NCBI RefSeq assembly: GCF_008630915.1
Contig: NZ_CP043909.1
Location: 992,001-1,056,000 of the forward strand
Length of the DNA stretch: 64,000 nt
Source: Acinetobacter suaedae
GTDB lineage: Bacteria; Pseudomonadota; Gammaproteobacteria; Pseudomonadales; Moraxellaceae
Direction of reading: 5' to 3'
Shown: in pieces, positions 27,389 through 36,107 of the stretch
Numbering within the stretch: the first letter of the stretch is position 1
Layout: each line of letters opens with the position of its first letter
Notes under the pieces: generated by a model
What the model saw: the letters and a program-made list of their open reading frames with translations, nothing else
Told to the model about the DNA's origin: nothing
The model's database searches: none
Translations under genes and position numbers: made by a program

Positions 27389-29263
27389 ATGCTCAAGCGG
27401 ACGCTTGCCTGTGCTTTGTTTGCGATTACTGGACATGCATATTCAGCTGATATTCTAGTTACAACATTAGTGGATGAAGACAAAAATGATTCCGTTTGTT
27501 CATTACGTGAAGCTATATTCTTTTTAAATAATCGATCGCAAGATCAATATAAAAATGGCTACAACGGATGTGGTGATGAAAACTCTAGCTCGACAATTAT
27601 ATTAAAGCGAGATCAAGAATATAAATTAAAGAGTCAGTTAGAAATTAAAGCTCCAATGACTATTGCAACAGCCAAAAGTACGGACTTTAACGATCAAAAG
27701 AAAGGCTTGAATAATGCGACAATCAGTGTCACAGGGAAAAATCGTTTATTTGTCATTGATGATGGTAATGTTGAAAATGATTTAATCGCTGTTAGTTTTA
27801 AAGAACTTAATTTAAAAGGATCTTCTGAGCGTCTCTCCAATAACGGTGGGCTCATTTTAAATCGTGAGGATTTGAAGGTTGAACACTCTCGTTTTATTAA
27901 TGGACATGCAAACCAAGGCGGCGCAATTTATAATGCTGGTACTCATGCACAAAAGACAGCAGGACGAATCAGAATACAAAACAGTATTTTTGAATATAAT
28001 AAAGCTGATCAAGGGGCTGTAATATATAGTGAAATACCTCGTTATTTAATTTCACATTCTGTTATTCGTGATAATGAGGGGACTGCTAGTCCAGAAGGGG
28101 CATTAATATATATTCAAACAGGTTTAAGTGATCAAACGATTGGAAGCTTTCCTGCTACTGGAGAGACAGGAATAAGAAATAGTACAATTTTCCATAATAA
28201 AGGTGGATATGTTGCTAATATTCGAGAGGGAATGGTTTTTAATAATCTAACGATGATTAAAAACGCTGCAGGTCTGTATTTACAAGCATTAAAAGAAAAA
28301 GTCACAACAGTCGTTAAAGAGGATGGCACGACAGAGGAAAAAGTAACGCCATATCCTAAATCATATGTTTCGAACAGTATTATTGTCGAAAATGGAAATA
28401 AAAATTGTACAGCGACAACAAATGATACAACTGTAGTTCAGAGTAATTTGACAACGGTTGAGTGTGATCATAACTCTGCTGATCGTTTACCTAACTTTAT
28501 GATAGGGAATAATAAGCTGATTGCTGGAAGTGAAGATGTCGGAGTCTGTAACGCACCTCCAGCGGATGGTTTATTGTGCCCATATAATACGCCAAAGGAT
28601 AAAATGTTAGGCTTTTTTAAGCCTAGATTATTAGCTTCATATAACAGTTTGTCTGATTCACTTATTGTGAATAAAGGACGAATTTATAGTGATGGAACAA
28701 ATTTTAGTTTGGCGAGTTGTGAAGCAACAGATCAGCGAGGCATAAGTCGTAGTGGTTATACTGAACTATGTGATATGGGCGCGATAGAGTTGGTTGTTGA
28801 TCGCAGTAATATTCCTATCGCTGGGCAGGATATTTATTTTAATGAAGTCGCAAAGTTTAATATTACTGAAAGTTTAGTCGATGGTGAGCTACTTGATCCT
28901 GTAACTTGTGAAAAAGTATTAGGTAAACGCTCTGATGGACAAGCTTGGCAGTTTGGTTGTTTGGACGTTGTTCAGAATCAAACACCATCGAAGGGAACTT
29001 TGACTTTAGATCAAGACGGAAATGTTACCTATGTTCCGTATAGTAATTGGCATGGTGCAGATATATTTAAAATGCGTATCGTAACAACAACAACGCGCTT
29101 TAATGATATTTCAAATAATTATATTGAGATTCCAACAACCATTGTACAAGATCCTAAGAATAATTTTAAAAGTAAGACTGTAAATGTTGGTGGAGGAAGT
29201 ATTGGATTTGGCGCAATTATTATGTTATTCGGCTTACTAGGGTTACGTCGGTTTAAGTCATAA
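27389..29263 (+). CDS. CSLREA-domain protein with GlyGly-CTERM tail (rhombotarget A-like)
   Basis: This 624-residue protein has a signal peptide (1-20, ending YSA), the CSLREA motif at 37-42, and a parallel beta-helix-like middle part with repeated short strands around Asn and Gly (such as FINGHANQGGAIYNAG). The C-terminus is a GlyGly-CTERM signal: GGGS at about 601-604, a hydrophobic helix, then basic LRRFKS. Such tails are cut by a rhomboid-type protease, rhombosortase, after type II secretion in Acinetobacter and relatives. A related, longer gene follows after 14 bases. GGAGAA supports ATG 27389. It is probably a surface or secreted protein; its role is unknown. Confidence 0.82.
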   Translation: MLKRTLACALFAITGHAYSADILVTTLVDEDKNDSVCSLREAIFFLNNRSQDQYKNGYNGCGDENSSSTIILKRDQEYKLKSQLEIKAPMTIATAKSTDFNDQKKGLNNATISVTGKNRLFVIDDGNVENDLIAVSFKELNLKGSSERLSNNGGLILNREDLKVEHSRFINGHANQGGAIYNAGTHAQKTAGRIRIQNSIFEYNKADQGAVIYSEIPRYLISHSVIRDNEGTASPEGALIYIQTGLSDQTIGSFPATGETGIRNSTIFHNKGGYVANIREGMVFNNLTMIKNAAGLYLQALKEKVTTVVKEDGTTEEKVTPYPKSYVSNSIIVENGNKNCTATTNDTTVVQSNLTTVECDHNSADRLPNFMIGNNKLIAGSEDVGVCNAPPADGLLCPYNTPKDKMLGFFKPRLLASYNSLSDSLIVNKGRIYSDGTNFSLASCEATDQRGISRSGYTELCDMGAIELVVDRSNIPIAGQDIYFNEVAKFNITESLVDGELLDPVTCEKVLGKRSDGQAWQFGCLDVVQNQTPSKGTLTLDQDGNVTYVPYSNWHGADIFKMRIVTTTTRFNDISNNYIEIPTTIVQDPKNNFKSKTVNVGGGSIGFGAIIMLFGLLGLRRFKS

Positions 29264-29277
29264 TCAAGGATGATGAG

Positions 29278-31785
29278 ATGAAAAATTATAAGAAAGCGTT
29301 ATTGGCATCAATGGTGTTGGCCTCAATGTCTCTGATAGCAGAGACAAGTGATGAACCCATTAAAGTTACGACATTTGTGGATGAAGATGGTGAAAATCTA
29401 AAAGCTTGTTCACTTCGTGAGGCACTTGAAACTGCAAAACGCCGTACTTCCTATGGTGGATGTGTGGTAACAGATACTCGTTCAAGTACACAAAAAAAGA
29501 TTCAACTTGAAAAAGGTGTTTATACATTAAAAAGTGAACTTCAACCTCAAGTTAATGTATCAATTTTGGGTGCAGGTCCTGTGGATTGGGAAAATAAAAA
29601 TGTTTTATTAAATGATGTGGTTAATCAATACCCAGCACAAATTCCATTGCAAACGACAATACAAGCAGAAAATTCTCGTATTTTTAATACCACTGTTGGT
29701 AAACAGAAATTAGTGTTGAGTAACCTGATTTTAAGAGGTGGATACACATCTGGGTTGGGGGGGGCGATTTATGCTGGTGATGATGTTTCTTTATTGAGTA
29801 GCCAAATTTTAGATTCGAAAGCAGAGCAGGCCGGTGGTGCGATTTATTTGGCTGGAAATAGTAGTGGTTTAACTATCTCTAAAAGTTTAATTCAAGGTAA
29901 TCAGGCACCTATCGGAAGTGTGCTTGCAATGCATGATAAGAATGACTTAGGGTATACTCAGCGCAATATTACAATTAACTCAAGTAGTTTAGTTAAAAAT
30001 GGTTCAACTACTTCCAAGAGTATGTTTGAGTTTGTCGGAGAACCAACAATTGTATTGGAATCTAATACGATTGCTAAAAATATAGCAAATTCTACATATG
30101 GTAATCTTATCAAGTTCACTGGGGATACAGAGGCTGGACAGGGTACAGGTAACCGCTCTAGTGTATTAAGTACGTTGAGTCGTTTAACGCTAGAAAATAA
30201 TACCATTGTTGAGAATAGTGCATACACTACATTCTTGTATGACAAAATTGGGCTAAAACGTATAACTTTTAATGTGTTAGCTTATAATGGTGAGATTGGG
30301 ACTTATGCTTGTCGTTATTTGTTAGGTTCAGCTAAAAAGCAAGAAAATGTCGGACTTCTTTTTGCATATAACGCTTTTGTAAAAAATGAAGCCAGTGCAA
30401 ATTATTGTGATTTGCCAGAAGAGGTTTTTGTTAAAAATGAAAGCAATATTGACGTAAGTGATAAACCAATCGGTACATACTTAAGTGCGTACATCCCTGC
30501 TTCAGTCCACACGGGATTTTTACCCTTATATTATCCTATCGATAAGAATAGATTCGAGCAGGATGAAGATAAAAAAGTTAAGGATCTAATTAATACAGGG
30601 GTGACTGATTGCAGTACAATTGATCAGCGAGGGTTGTCTAGAATTACTGATGGTGCTTTAAATCTAGATCCAGACGCGCGAAATACTTGTGATATTGGTT
30701 CTGTTGAGTTAATGCGTTTAACTGCTGGTGATATTTTTGATCTATCAAATAGTTCAATTAGTAAAATGATCGATAATTATCAAGGTAGTTACGAATTATT
30801 TGAAAATTTAGTTAAAAACCCAAATAATTCAGAATTCCTTACGTATTATAAATTCCGTTTAGCGCAATACAAAAAAGTTTTAGATGTGTTTGCTGACCCA
30901 GAAAAAAGACAGGATGCCTTAAAATATCGTGCGATTTATGTAGATTTACGCAATCAAAAGCTACCTTTGCCTGAAGAAGTTCTTACATCTGATGGAAAAA
31001 CACATGCTTTACAATTTTTTAGTCCTGAGCACTATGATATTGAGGTTGAAGCATTAGGAAAAGGGCAGATTGATGGTGCGATTGCTGGTATTGAACCAGA
31101 AGAGGAGCTTGTCTGTAAGTGGAATGCTGCCCTAGAACAGATTATGATTTATCGTACTGATGATGAAATAACTCAAGCTGGTGACAAGTACTATTGTAAA
31201 TATACCATTACATCTATAGCAAATCGAAAAATCACTTCTACTGGATTGTTGCAGGCAGCTTTTGTGAACATTGCACCTGTAGTCAAAGATACCTCAGTAA
31301 CATTGAAGTATCAAAAAAATGAAACTGCTACTTTAAATTTACTAGATTTTGCCAATGACGATGGGGATACAGGTCCTAATGGCTCAGGTCCTGAGTTAAA
31401 GCCAAATAAATCTGCTTTTTGGCATAATGAAGAAGGTGTAGAACTGCCGATCCGTTTATCCAATGTTTCTAGTAATTTAATTATTACTGCTGATCGAGTG
31501 GGGAATTGTCCTGCTCCTGATCAACAAGAAAAGTGTTATGGTGGTAATATTTATATTAAAGAAGCAAATGCTTTTAACCAATTTAATTTTTCATTTAATT
31601 ATCAAGTTTATGATAATGAGCTTCCAACACCTGCAATTTCAAATGTAGGTACGGTTAAGGTTATTAGCACTGCTAATACGACAGATAATAAACGTAATGC
31701 GAAGAGCGGTGGAGGAAGTACAACACTTTTATCATTGTTTGGTCTACTTGGCTTGTTAGCGTACCGCTGTTTAAGAAGAAAGTAA
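29278..31785 (+). CDS. Second CSLREA-domain protein with GlyGly-CTERM-like tail
   Basis: At 835 residues this is a longer relative of the gene before it. It has a signal peptide (about 1-21), CSLREA at 44-49, and a beta-helix-like region to about 480 (LGGAIYAGDDVSLLSS, AGGAIYLAGNS). A predicted helical or linker region follows at 490-580, then beta-rich domains that resemble cadherin-like repeats in spacing (NIAPVVKDTSV). The end is GGGS at 811-814, a Leu-rich helix and CLRRK. AAGGATGATGAG supports ATG 29278, so the pair is one operon. The Cys in the basic tail is unusual. Function unknown; probably exported and processed like its neighbour. Confidence 0.8.
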   Translation: MKNYKKALLASMVLASMSLIAETSDEPIKVTTFVDEDGENLKACSLREALETAKRRTSYGGCVVTDTRSSTQKKIQLEKGVYTLKSELQPQVNVSILGAGPVDWENKNVLLNDVVNQYPAQIPLQTTIQAENSRIFNTTVGKQKLVLSNLILRGGYTSGLGGAIYAGDDVSLLSSQILDSKAEQAGGAIYLAGNSSGLTISKSLIQGNQAPIGSVLAMHDKNDLGYTQRNITINSSSLVKNGSTTSKSMFEFVGEPTIVLESNTIAKNIANSTYGNLIKFTGDTEAGQGTGNRSSVLSTLSRLTLENNTIVENSAYTTFLYDKIGLKRITFNVLAYNGEIGTYACRYLLGSAKKQENVGLLFAYNAFVKNEASANYCDLPEEVFVKNESNIDVSDKPIGTYLSAYIPASVHTGFLPLYYPIDKNRFEQDEDKKVKDLINTGVTDCSTIDQRGLSRITDGALNLDPDARNTCDIGSVELMRLTAGDIFDLSNSSISKMIDNYQGSYELFENLVKNPNNSEFLTYYKFRLAQYKKVLDVFADPEKRQDALKYRAIYVDLRNQKLPLPEEVLTSDGKTHALQFFSPEHYDIEVEALGKGQIDGAIAGIEPEEELVCKWNAALEQIMIYRTDDEITQAGDKYYCKYTITSIANRKITSTGLLQAAFVNIAPVVKDTSVTLKYQKNETATLNLLDFANDDGDTGPNGSGPELKPNKSAFWHNEEGVELPIRLSNVSSNLIITADRVGNCPAPDQQEKCYGGNIYIKEANAFNQFNFSFNYQVYDNELPTPAISNVGTVKVISTANTTDNKRNAKSGGGSTTLLSLFGLLGLLAYRCLRRK

Positions 31786-31794
31786 GATCGATGT

Positions 31795-31823
31795 AAAAAA
31801 TAGCGCCTTATGGCGCTATTTTT
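31795..31823. terminator. Bidirectional terminator after the CSLREA pair
   Basis: AAAAAATAGCGCC pairs with GGCGCTATTTTT around TTAT. It separates the plus-strand pair from the convergent sigma-factor operon and has A/T runs for both directions. Confidence 0.88.
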
Positions 31824-31843
31824 ACGTTAGTCAATAAGTAATT

Positions 31844-32233
31844 CTAGTGTTCAGAATATTTGGTCAAATACTCTTCTCTGATATTTACTCGTTCTTCTAA
31901 ACTTGCATTTTGCATGCGCTTACGTAATGTTGTACGTTCTTGTGTACTCATTCTCTGCCATACATCACGCATTTTCTGTTTTTCATCATCGGGGAGTTGG
32001 GTAAACCATTCCATGCGTTGCTGTAGCTGAGAACTCTGATCATTGGGAATTTCTTTAAGGGTTTGATAACGCTTGATAAGTGCACGTTGTTCTTCAGGGG
32101 ATAAATCGTCCCATGCTTCTTCAGTTGTTGTTTTAACTGGCTTGGAAAATGGCCAAAAGCGGTCTGAACCAGCGAAACTAGTCTGTAGTAAACCGATTGT
32201 GCATACAACAAGTGCTAATCTTTTAGCTGCCAT
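31844..32233 (-). CDS. DUF3106-like exported protein
   Basis: The 129-residue product has a signal peptide (about 1-21, ending SFA) and then repeated, charged helices: LSPEEQRALIKRYQTLKEI, LPDDEKQKMRDVWQRM and STQERTTLRKRMQNASLEER. This periodic pattern of W-x-x-L-x-P-E-E-x-x-x-L is what DUF3106 proteins show. It is the last gene of a three-gene unit with a sigma factor and a one-helix membrane protein, and its start overlaps the upstream stop by 11 bases. A role as a periplasmic sensor or accessory to the sigma pair is an inference. Confidence 0.72.
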   Translation of the reverse strand: MAAKRLALVVCTIGLLQTSFAGSDRFWPFSKPVKTTTEEAWDDLSPEEQRALIKRYQTLKEIPNDQSSQLQQRMEWFTQLPDDEKQKMRDVWQRMSTQERTTLRKRMQNASLEERVNIREEYLTKYSEH

Positions 32234-32546
32234 GTCGAACCTTATCCTCGCCCAAGACCATTAACATTTCCATATCTTCAACCATTTGTGGGGAGAGTTT
32301 TGGATTGATCACAACTTGGTTTTGTGGTTTATCCGTCAATTGTAAAGAGTTCGGTAAAATCACAATACCTGTAATTGCAGCGGCTAATGCAAAACCTGAC
32401 ATTTTCCAAATACTGTAATAGGAAGTCGGTTTCTTTTGGACGCTATCCAAAACATTATTCATCACCATGAGCTTATTGTGATGCTGTTCTTTTGCAAGTT
32501 GATCAAGTTTGGAAGTCACTTGTTTAGTGAACTCATCTTTATTCAT
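32223..32546 (-). CDS. One-helix membrane protein, probable anti-sigma factor
   Basis: The 107 residues comprise a polar cytoplasmic N-terminus of about 47 residues, one membrane helix (about 48-66) and a short periplasmic tail. This is the shape of small anti-sigma proteins, and the position between an ECF-like sigma gene and a DUF3106-like gene matches cassettes known from betaproteobacteria, where the middle gene is a DUF3619-type protein. The start overlaps the sigma stop by eight bases. I see no zinc-binding H-x3-C-x2-C motif, so it is not a ZAS-type anti-sigma factor. The role is inferred from context. Confidence 0.6.
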   Translation of the reverse strand: MNKDEFTKQVTSKLDQLAKEQHHNKLMVMNNVLDSVQKKPTSYYSIWKMSGFALAAAITGIVILPNSLQLTDKPQNQVVINPKLSPQMVEDMEMLMVLGEDKVRHGS

Positions 32547-33171
32547 CTGATGATCCTCCCGTATGTGGATTTAAATGCGCGAGAGCAACTCGTAGCCCCT
32601 GAATTGCACGGTGATAATGTGTTTTTACACTACCTTCACTACAGTCCATAATTTGAGCGGTAGTCATCGTGTCGAAACCCTCCCAAGCTCTCAGCATAAA
32701 CGCTTGTTGTTGGCGAACTGGTAATTGATGAATGGCTTCTTGAATTTCATCCATTGTGACTTCTTGATTAAGAAACTCAAATGGATTCGGTGTAGATTCA
32801 TCAATGATATCAGTAATTTCGTCATCATCATCTAAATTAATTTTTTTGAATAATGAAAATGGGTTTGCTCGCCGCGCTTCTTTTCTTCTCCAATCCTGCA
32901 ATTTATTGTTGAGAATCGTATAGAACAGGGGATACCATTCTTCAGTACTTTTTTCGGAGTAAGATTTATGCAAAGCAATAAATGCCTCTTGCACTAAATC
33001 CATTGCGATTCCTTGTTGTCCTTGTGTTGCACTCTCCATCATCACAAGCGCACGACCAGTTACATCTTGCATAAAAAAACGAAGACGTTGTTCAACAGTA
33101 CTGACATCAGTACTGTTGTTGGTTCGAGCCTGTTTCGGTGCTAAATCCATAGAGATGGAAAATCCTGTCAT
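32539..33171 (-). CDS. Sigma-70 family RNA polymerase sigma factor (ECF-like)
   Basis: The 210-residue protein has sigma region 2 (DLVQEAFIALHKSY and WYPLFYTILNNKLQDWRRKEARR), an acidic linker, and region 4 with a helix-turn-helix (LPVRQQQAFMLRAWEG, then MDCSEGSVKTHYHRAI). Regions 1 and 3 are missing, as in group 4 factors. ATG 33171 has GGTGGG close upstream; ATG 33150 is another possibility. The gene heads a unit of three overlapping genes. The promoter sequence it recognises and its stimulus are unknown. Confidence 0.87.
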   Translation of the reverse strand: MTGFSISMDLAPKQARTNNSTDVSTVEQRLRFFMQDVTGRALVMMESATQGQQGIAMDLVQEAFIALHKSYSEKSTEEWYPLFYTILNNKLQDWRRKEARRANPFSLFKKINLDDDDEITDIIDESTPNPFEFLNQEVTMDEIQEAIHQLPVRQQQAFMLRAWEGFDTMTTAQIMDCSEGSVKTHYHRAIQGLRVALAHLNPHTGGSSDE

Positions 33172-33308
33172 GGAAACCCACCATTATTATCAATTCATTA
33201 ATCATATAACGTTGAAAATGGTGGATGCGTTGACAACTTAAGCAATTATTTTTTGTAGTGTAATAGATTTTTCCAACAAAAAAATCGGCTTTAATGTAAT
33301 TTAACGTT

Positions 33309-34085
33309 TTATAGACGTTGACGGACCATCTCGAAAAAGCAGATTGAACCTGCGATTGCAACATTTAAAGATTCTTGTCCCCCCGGTTGAGGAATCGTTA
33401 CGGCTTGGGCGTGTTCAAGCGCATAATCACTTGCACCTTGACCTTCATTTCCTAAAATCCATACGCAAGGTTGAGTCAAATCTTTCGAGTATAAACTCGT
33501 AGATTTGTGGGAGCTGGTCACAAAAACAGGAATCTGAAATTTTGGAAGAATGTCATTGAGTTGAAAATTTTCAAAGCAATTTAAACTAAAATGAGCACCC
33601 ATGCCTGCTCTCAGTACTCTTGGAGACCATAGTGTTGCAGAGCCTTGCGTACAAATGACTTGTTTGATATTTGCTGCGGCTGCTGAACGTAATAATGTTC
33701 CTACATTGCCCGGGTCTTGGATATTTTCCAAAATCAAGGTATCAACACCAAAGTCAATTGTTGATGCTGTTTTAGGTAGATCAATAATGGCTAAGCATGG
33801 AAGTGTCGTACCTAGAGTACTTAGATCTTTATAGAGTACCTCACTAATCACAAAAATATGGCCTTGGTGTAGCTCTATCACTTTTTGTAGGTCTGGATGG
33901 GCTAACGCCTGTTCAGTCGTAAATAAAGAAAATATTTTTTCCTGTTGCTGTAACCACGCGATACAAAGATGAGTACCTTCTAAAACGGTTTGTTGATGTT
34001 TTTTTCGAGCACTATTGAGTTCAATTAAGCCACGCAAATGTTTAATTTTTGCATTGTCTTTTGATTCTAAAAAAATAACCGCCAT
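33309..34085 (-). CDS. TrmH/SpoU-family RNA 2'-O-methyltransferase
   Basis: This 258-residue protein has an N-terminal substrate-binding part and a C-terminal SPOUT domain with a deep trefoil knot. The SpoU motifs are visible: LENIQDPGNVGTLLRSAAA (motif 1), ILGNEGQGAS (motif 2) and IPQPGGQESLNVAIAGSICFFEM (motif 3). Such enzymes methylate ribose in rRNA or tRNA with S-adenosylmethionine. Its target could be 23S rRNA (RlmB-like) but this is not certain. The gene lies between fbp and the sigma operon on the same strand. Confidence 0.88.
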   Translation of the reverse strand: MAVIFLESKDNAKIKHLRGLIELNSARKKHQQTVLEGTHLCIAWLQQQEKIFSLFTTEQALAHPDLQKVIELHQGHIFVISEVLYKDLSTLGTTLPCLAIIDLPKTASTIDFGVDTLILENIQDPGNVGTLLRSAAAANIKQVICTQGSATLWSPRVLRAGMGAHFSLNCFENFQLNDILPKFQIPVFVTSSHKSTSLYSKDLTQPCVWILGNEGQGASDYALEHAQAVTIPQPGGQESLNVAIAGSICFFEMVRQRL

Positions 34086-34104
34086 AATAAAAACATCCGA
34101 GAGG

Positions 34105-34128
34105 GCATCAAGATTACATGATGCCCGA
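34105..34128 (-). terminator. Hairpin between fbp and the methyltransferase gene
   Basis: GGGCATCA pairs with TGATGCCC around an eight-base loop, ten bases after the fbp stop on the minus strand. The T-rich part comes 10 bases later (GTTTTTATT), so it may be a weak terminator or attenuator of fbp. Confidence 0.45.
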
Positions 34129-34138
34129 AGTAATTAGG

Positions 34139-35113
34139 TTATGAATGATAGCTCGTTACACGTTGAACTTCATTTTTAGAGCCAATAATGACAGGGACAC
34201 GTTGATGAAGCTCGGTTGGTTGAATTTCCATGATACGAACTCGACCAGTTGTAGAGGCACCACCAGCTTGTTCAATTAACATACTCATAGGATTGGCTTC
34301 ATACATAAGACGTAAACGTCCTGCTTTTTTCGGATCTTTTAAATCATATGGATAAAGGAAAATACCACTACGACATAAGATACGATGAATATCACCTACC
34401 ATGCATGCAACCCAACGCATGTTAAAATCTTTTTCTCGTACTGATGTTTTTCCCGCTAATAGCTCATCGATATAACGTTTTACAGGATTTTCCCAATGAC
34501 GTTGATTTGATGCGTTGATTGCAAACTCTTGGGTATCTGCTGATACTTGTACATTTTCAGTGGTTAATAAGAAAGTTTGTGAGTTTGGATCTAAAGTAAA
34601 GAACACCACACCTGCACCGACTGTAAGCGCCAGCATGGTTGATGGGCCATAAAGTACATAGCCAGCAGCGACTTGTTCAGTACCTGCTTGCATAAAGTCT
34701 GCAGACTGAGTGACTGCATTTTTTGCAGGTAAAATTGAGAAGATTGTACCGACACACATATTGATATCAATGTTACTAGAACCATCTAGTGGATCAAATA
34801 ACACTAAATATTTTCCATTTTCTTGAGCAGGGGTGAAATCGTCTAACTCTTCAGATGCTAAACCACCGACTTGAGGGTGTACTTTTAACGCATCGATTAA
34901 ATAATCGTTTGAAATTACATCTAATTTCTTTTGTGTTTCACCTTGAACATTTTCATTGCCTGCGCTACCAAGAATTCCTGCTAAAGCGCCTTTTTGTAGA
35001 GCCTGGTCAATTGTTTTGCAGGTTTCAGCAATTGTTTCGATCACTTGAGCCAATTCTGGAGTCAAATTCCCATTTTGTTGTTCTAAATATTGAGACAAAG
35101 TTAGGTTTGACAT
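34139..35113 (-). CDS. fbp: Fructose-1,6-bisphosphatase, class 1
   Basis: Fbp hydrolyses fructose-1,6-bisphosphate to fructose-6-phosphate, an irreversible gluconeogenic step. The 324 residues have the FBPase signature [14 protein letters not shown] with metal-binding aspartates, GTIFSIL, and near the end [24 protein letters not shown], of which the piece [13 protein letters not shown] is diagnostic. Start ATG 35113 has GGAG upstream; TTG 35119 would overlap that site. Acinetobacter species mostly grow on organic acids, so this enzyme is important for making sugars. Confidence 0.96.
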   Translation of the reverse strand: MSNLTLSQYLEQQNGNLTPELAQVIETIAETCKTIDQALQKGALAGILGSAGNENVQGETQKKLDVISNDYLIDALKVHPQVGGLASEELDDFTPAQENGKYLVLFDPLDGSSNIDINMCVGTIFSILPAKNAVTQSADFMQAGTEQVAAGYVLYGPSTMLALTVGAGVVFFTLDPNSQTFLLTTENVQVSADTQEFAINASNQRHWENPVKRYIDELLAGKTSVREKDFNMRWVACMVGDIHRILCRSGIFLYPYDLKDPKKAGRLRLMYEANPMSMLIEQAGGASTTGRVRIMEIQPTELHQRVPVIIGSKNEVQRVTSYHS

Positions 35114-35291
35114 ATTCAATAGCTCCGGTTTAGCTGTGTCGAAAAATGGATAAAAAAATAATGTGCCTATTCTAGATGAGATCGTTTTAAAATAAAAATT
35201 ATCTTACTTTATTTATGTTGCTTTTATGATTACAAATATGGCATTACATGCTATGTTGAATAGATATTGAACAGGACGTTGGAGAATGAAA

Positions 35292-35480
35292 ATGTCAACT
35301 AAGACTTTTGATGCGACACCGACAGCAGGTGAGCCGATTAATTTAGATGAGATTTCTAAAGAGAGTGTCAAGGATGCTTGGAAAGAGTACGAGGCTAAAC
35401 CCGAGTATAAAAAATTTAATAAGCATGATTTGATCGAATCAATGCAGCCCAATGAAGATGATGTTTCTCAACAAACATAA
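35292..35480 (+). CDS. Small acidic uncharacterised protein
   Basis: This 62-residue protein has no membrane segment. It is acidic and rich in Lys and Glu, with a likely helix over ISKESVKDAWKEYEAKPEY. GGAG at 35281-35284 fits ATG 35292 with seven bases of spacing; ATG 35286 lies too close. It is followed by a strong terminator, which supports a true gene. It diverges from fbp. I cannot name a family. Confidence 0.65.
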   Translation: MSTKTFDATPTAGEPINLDEISKESVKDAWKEYEAKPEYKKFNKHDLIESMQPNEDDVSQQT

Positions 35481-35509
35481 AAAATGCTCACATGATGTGA
35501 GCATTTTTT
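35479..35509. terminator. Bidirectional terminator between the small protein gene and pal
   Basis: TGCTCACA pairs with TGTGAGCA around TGA, extended by A-run and T-run on the two sides (AAAAAA, TTTTTT). It serves the 62-residue gene and the convergent tol-pal operon. Confidence 0.88.
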
Positions 35510-35521
35510 ATTAGGGCAAGC

Positions 35522-36085
35522 TTATTTCAGTAAAGGTGGTACAGCTTCATAGTTGATTTCTACACGACGATTTTCTTTCCAAGCTGCTTCATTATGGCCA
35601 GTATTGATAGGTGACTCTTTACCGTAGCTTACAGCTTCAAGTTGTTGAGGGTTTACACCATTGGTTACTAAGAAGCTTTCAACTGCTTTCGCACGACGCT
35701 CACCTAATGCCATATTGTATTCACGAGTACCGCGTTCATCAGTATGTCCTGTTAAGGCAACGCGTGAATTCGCATTTGCAACTAAGAATTGTGCATGTGC
35801 TTGTAATGTTTGGTAGTCTTCGTTTGATAATTCACTACTGTCATAGTCGAAATGAACAACGCGTTTTGCCAAGAATGCTTTGTTTGCAGCAGTCACACCT
35901 TTAGCAGATGCACCAGCTAAATTTTGTGCATTTAGTGCAGCATCTTCGCTTAGACCTTCAGTGCTTACAGTAGCGCCTGTTGGGGTACTTCCCGTTGTAG
36001 CGTCAGTTGCTGGTTTGCGGCTCGCACAACCTGTAAAAACTAGTGTTGCAGCAATAAGTGAAAGACTAAGATACTTCATATTCAT
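35522..36085 (-). CDS. pal: Peptidoglycan-associated lipoprotein Pal
   Basis: Pal is an outer-membrane lipoprotein that binds peptidoglycan and TolB. The 187-residue precursor has a lipobox-like end of the signal peptide, FTGC with Cys20, then a flexible Thr/Ala-rich linker and a C-terminal OmpA-like domain: VVHFDYDSSELS, LTGHTDERGTREYNMALGERRA and VSYGKESPI. GGAG six bases upstream fixes ATG 36085; a TTG at 36097 would use that site as coding. It is the last gene of the tol-pal cluster, 22 bases after tolB. Confidence 0.95.
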   Translation of the reverse strand: MNMKYLSLSLIAATLVFTGCASRKPATDATTGSTPTGATVSTEGLSEDAALNAQNLAGASAKGVTAANKAFLAKRVVHFDYDSSELSNEDYQTLQAHAQFLVANANSRVALTGHTDERGTREYNMALGERRAKAVESFLVTNGVNPQQLEAVSYGKESPINTGHNEAAWKENRRVEINYEAVPPLLK

Positions 36086-36107
36086 GTGATTCTCCAATCA
36101 AGTAAAT

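Noticed and set aside
35213..35452. 79-codon minus-strand open frame
   Set aside because: It is antisense to the 62-residue gene, which has a ribosome site and terminator.
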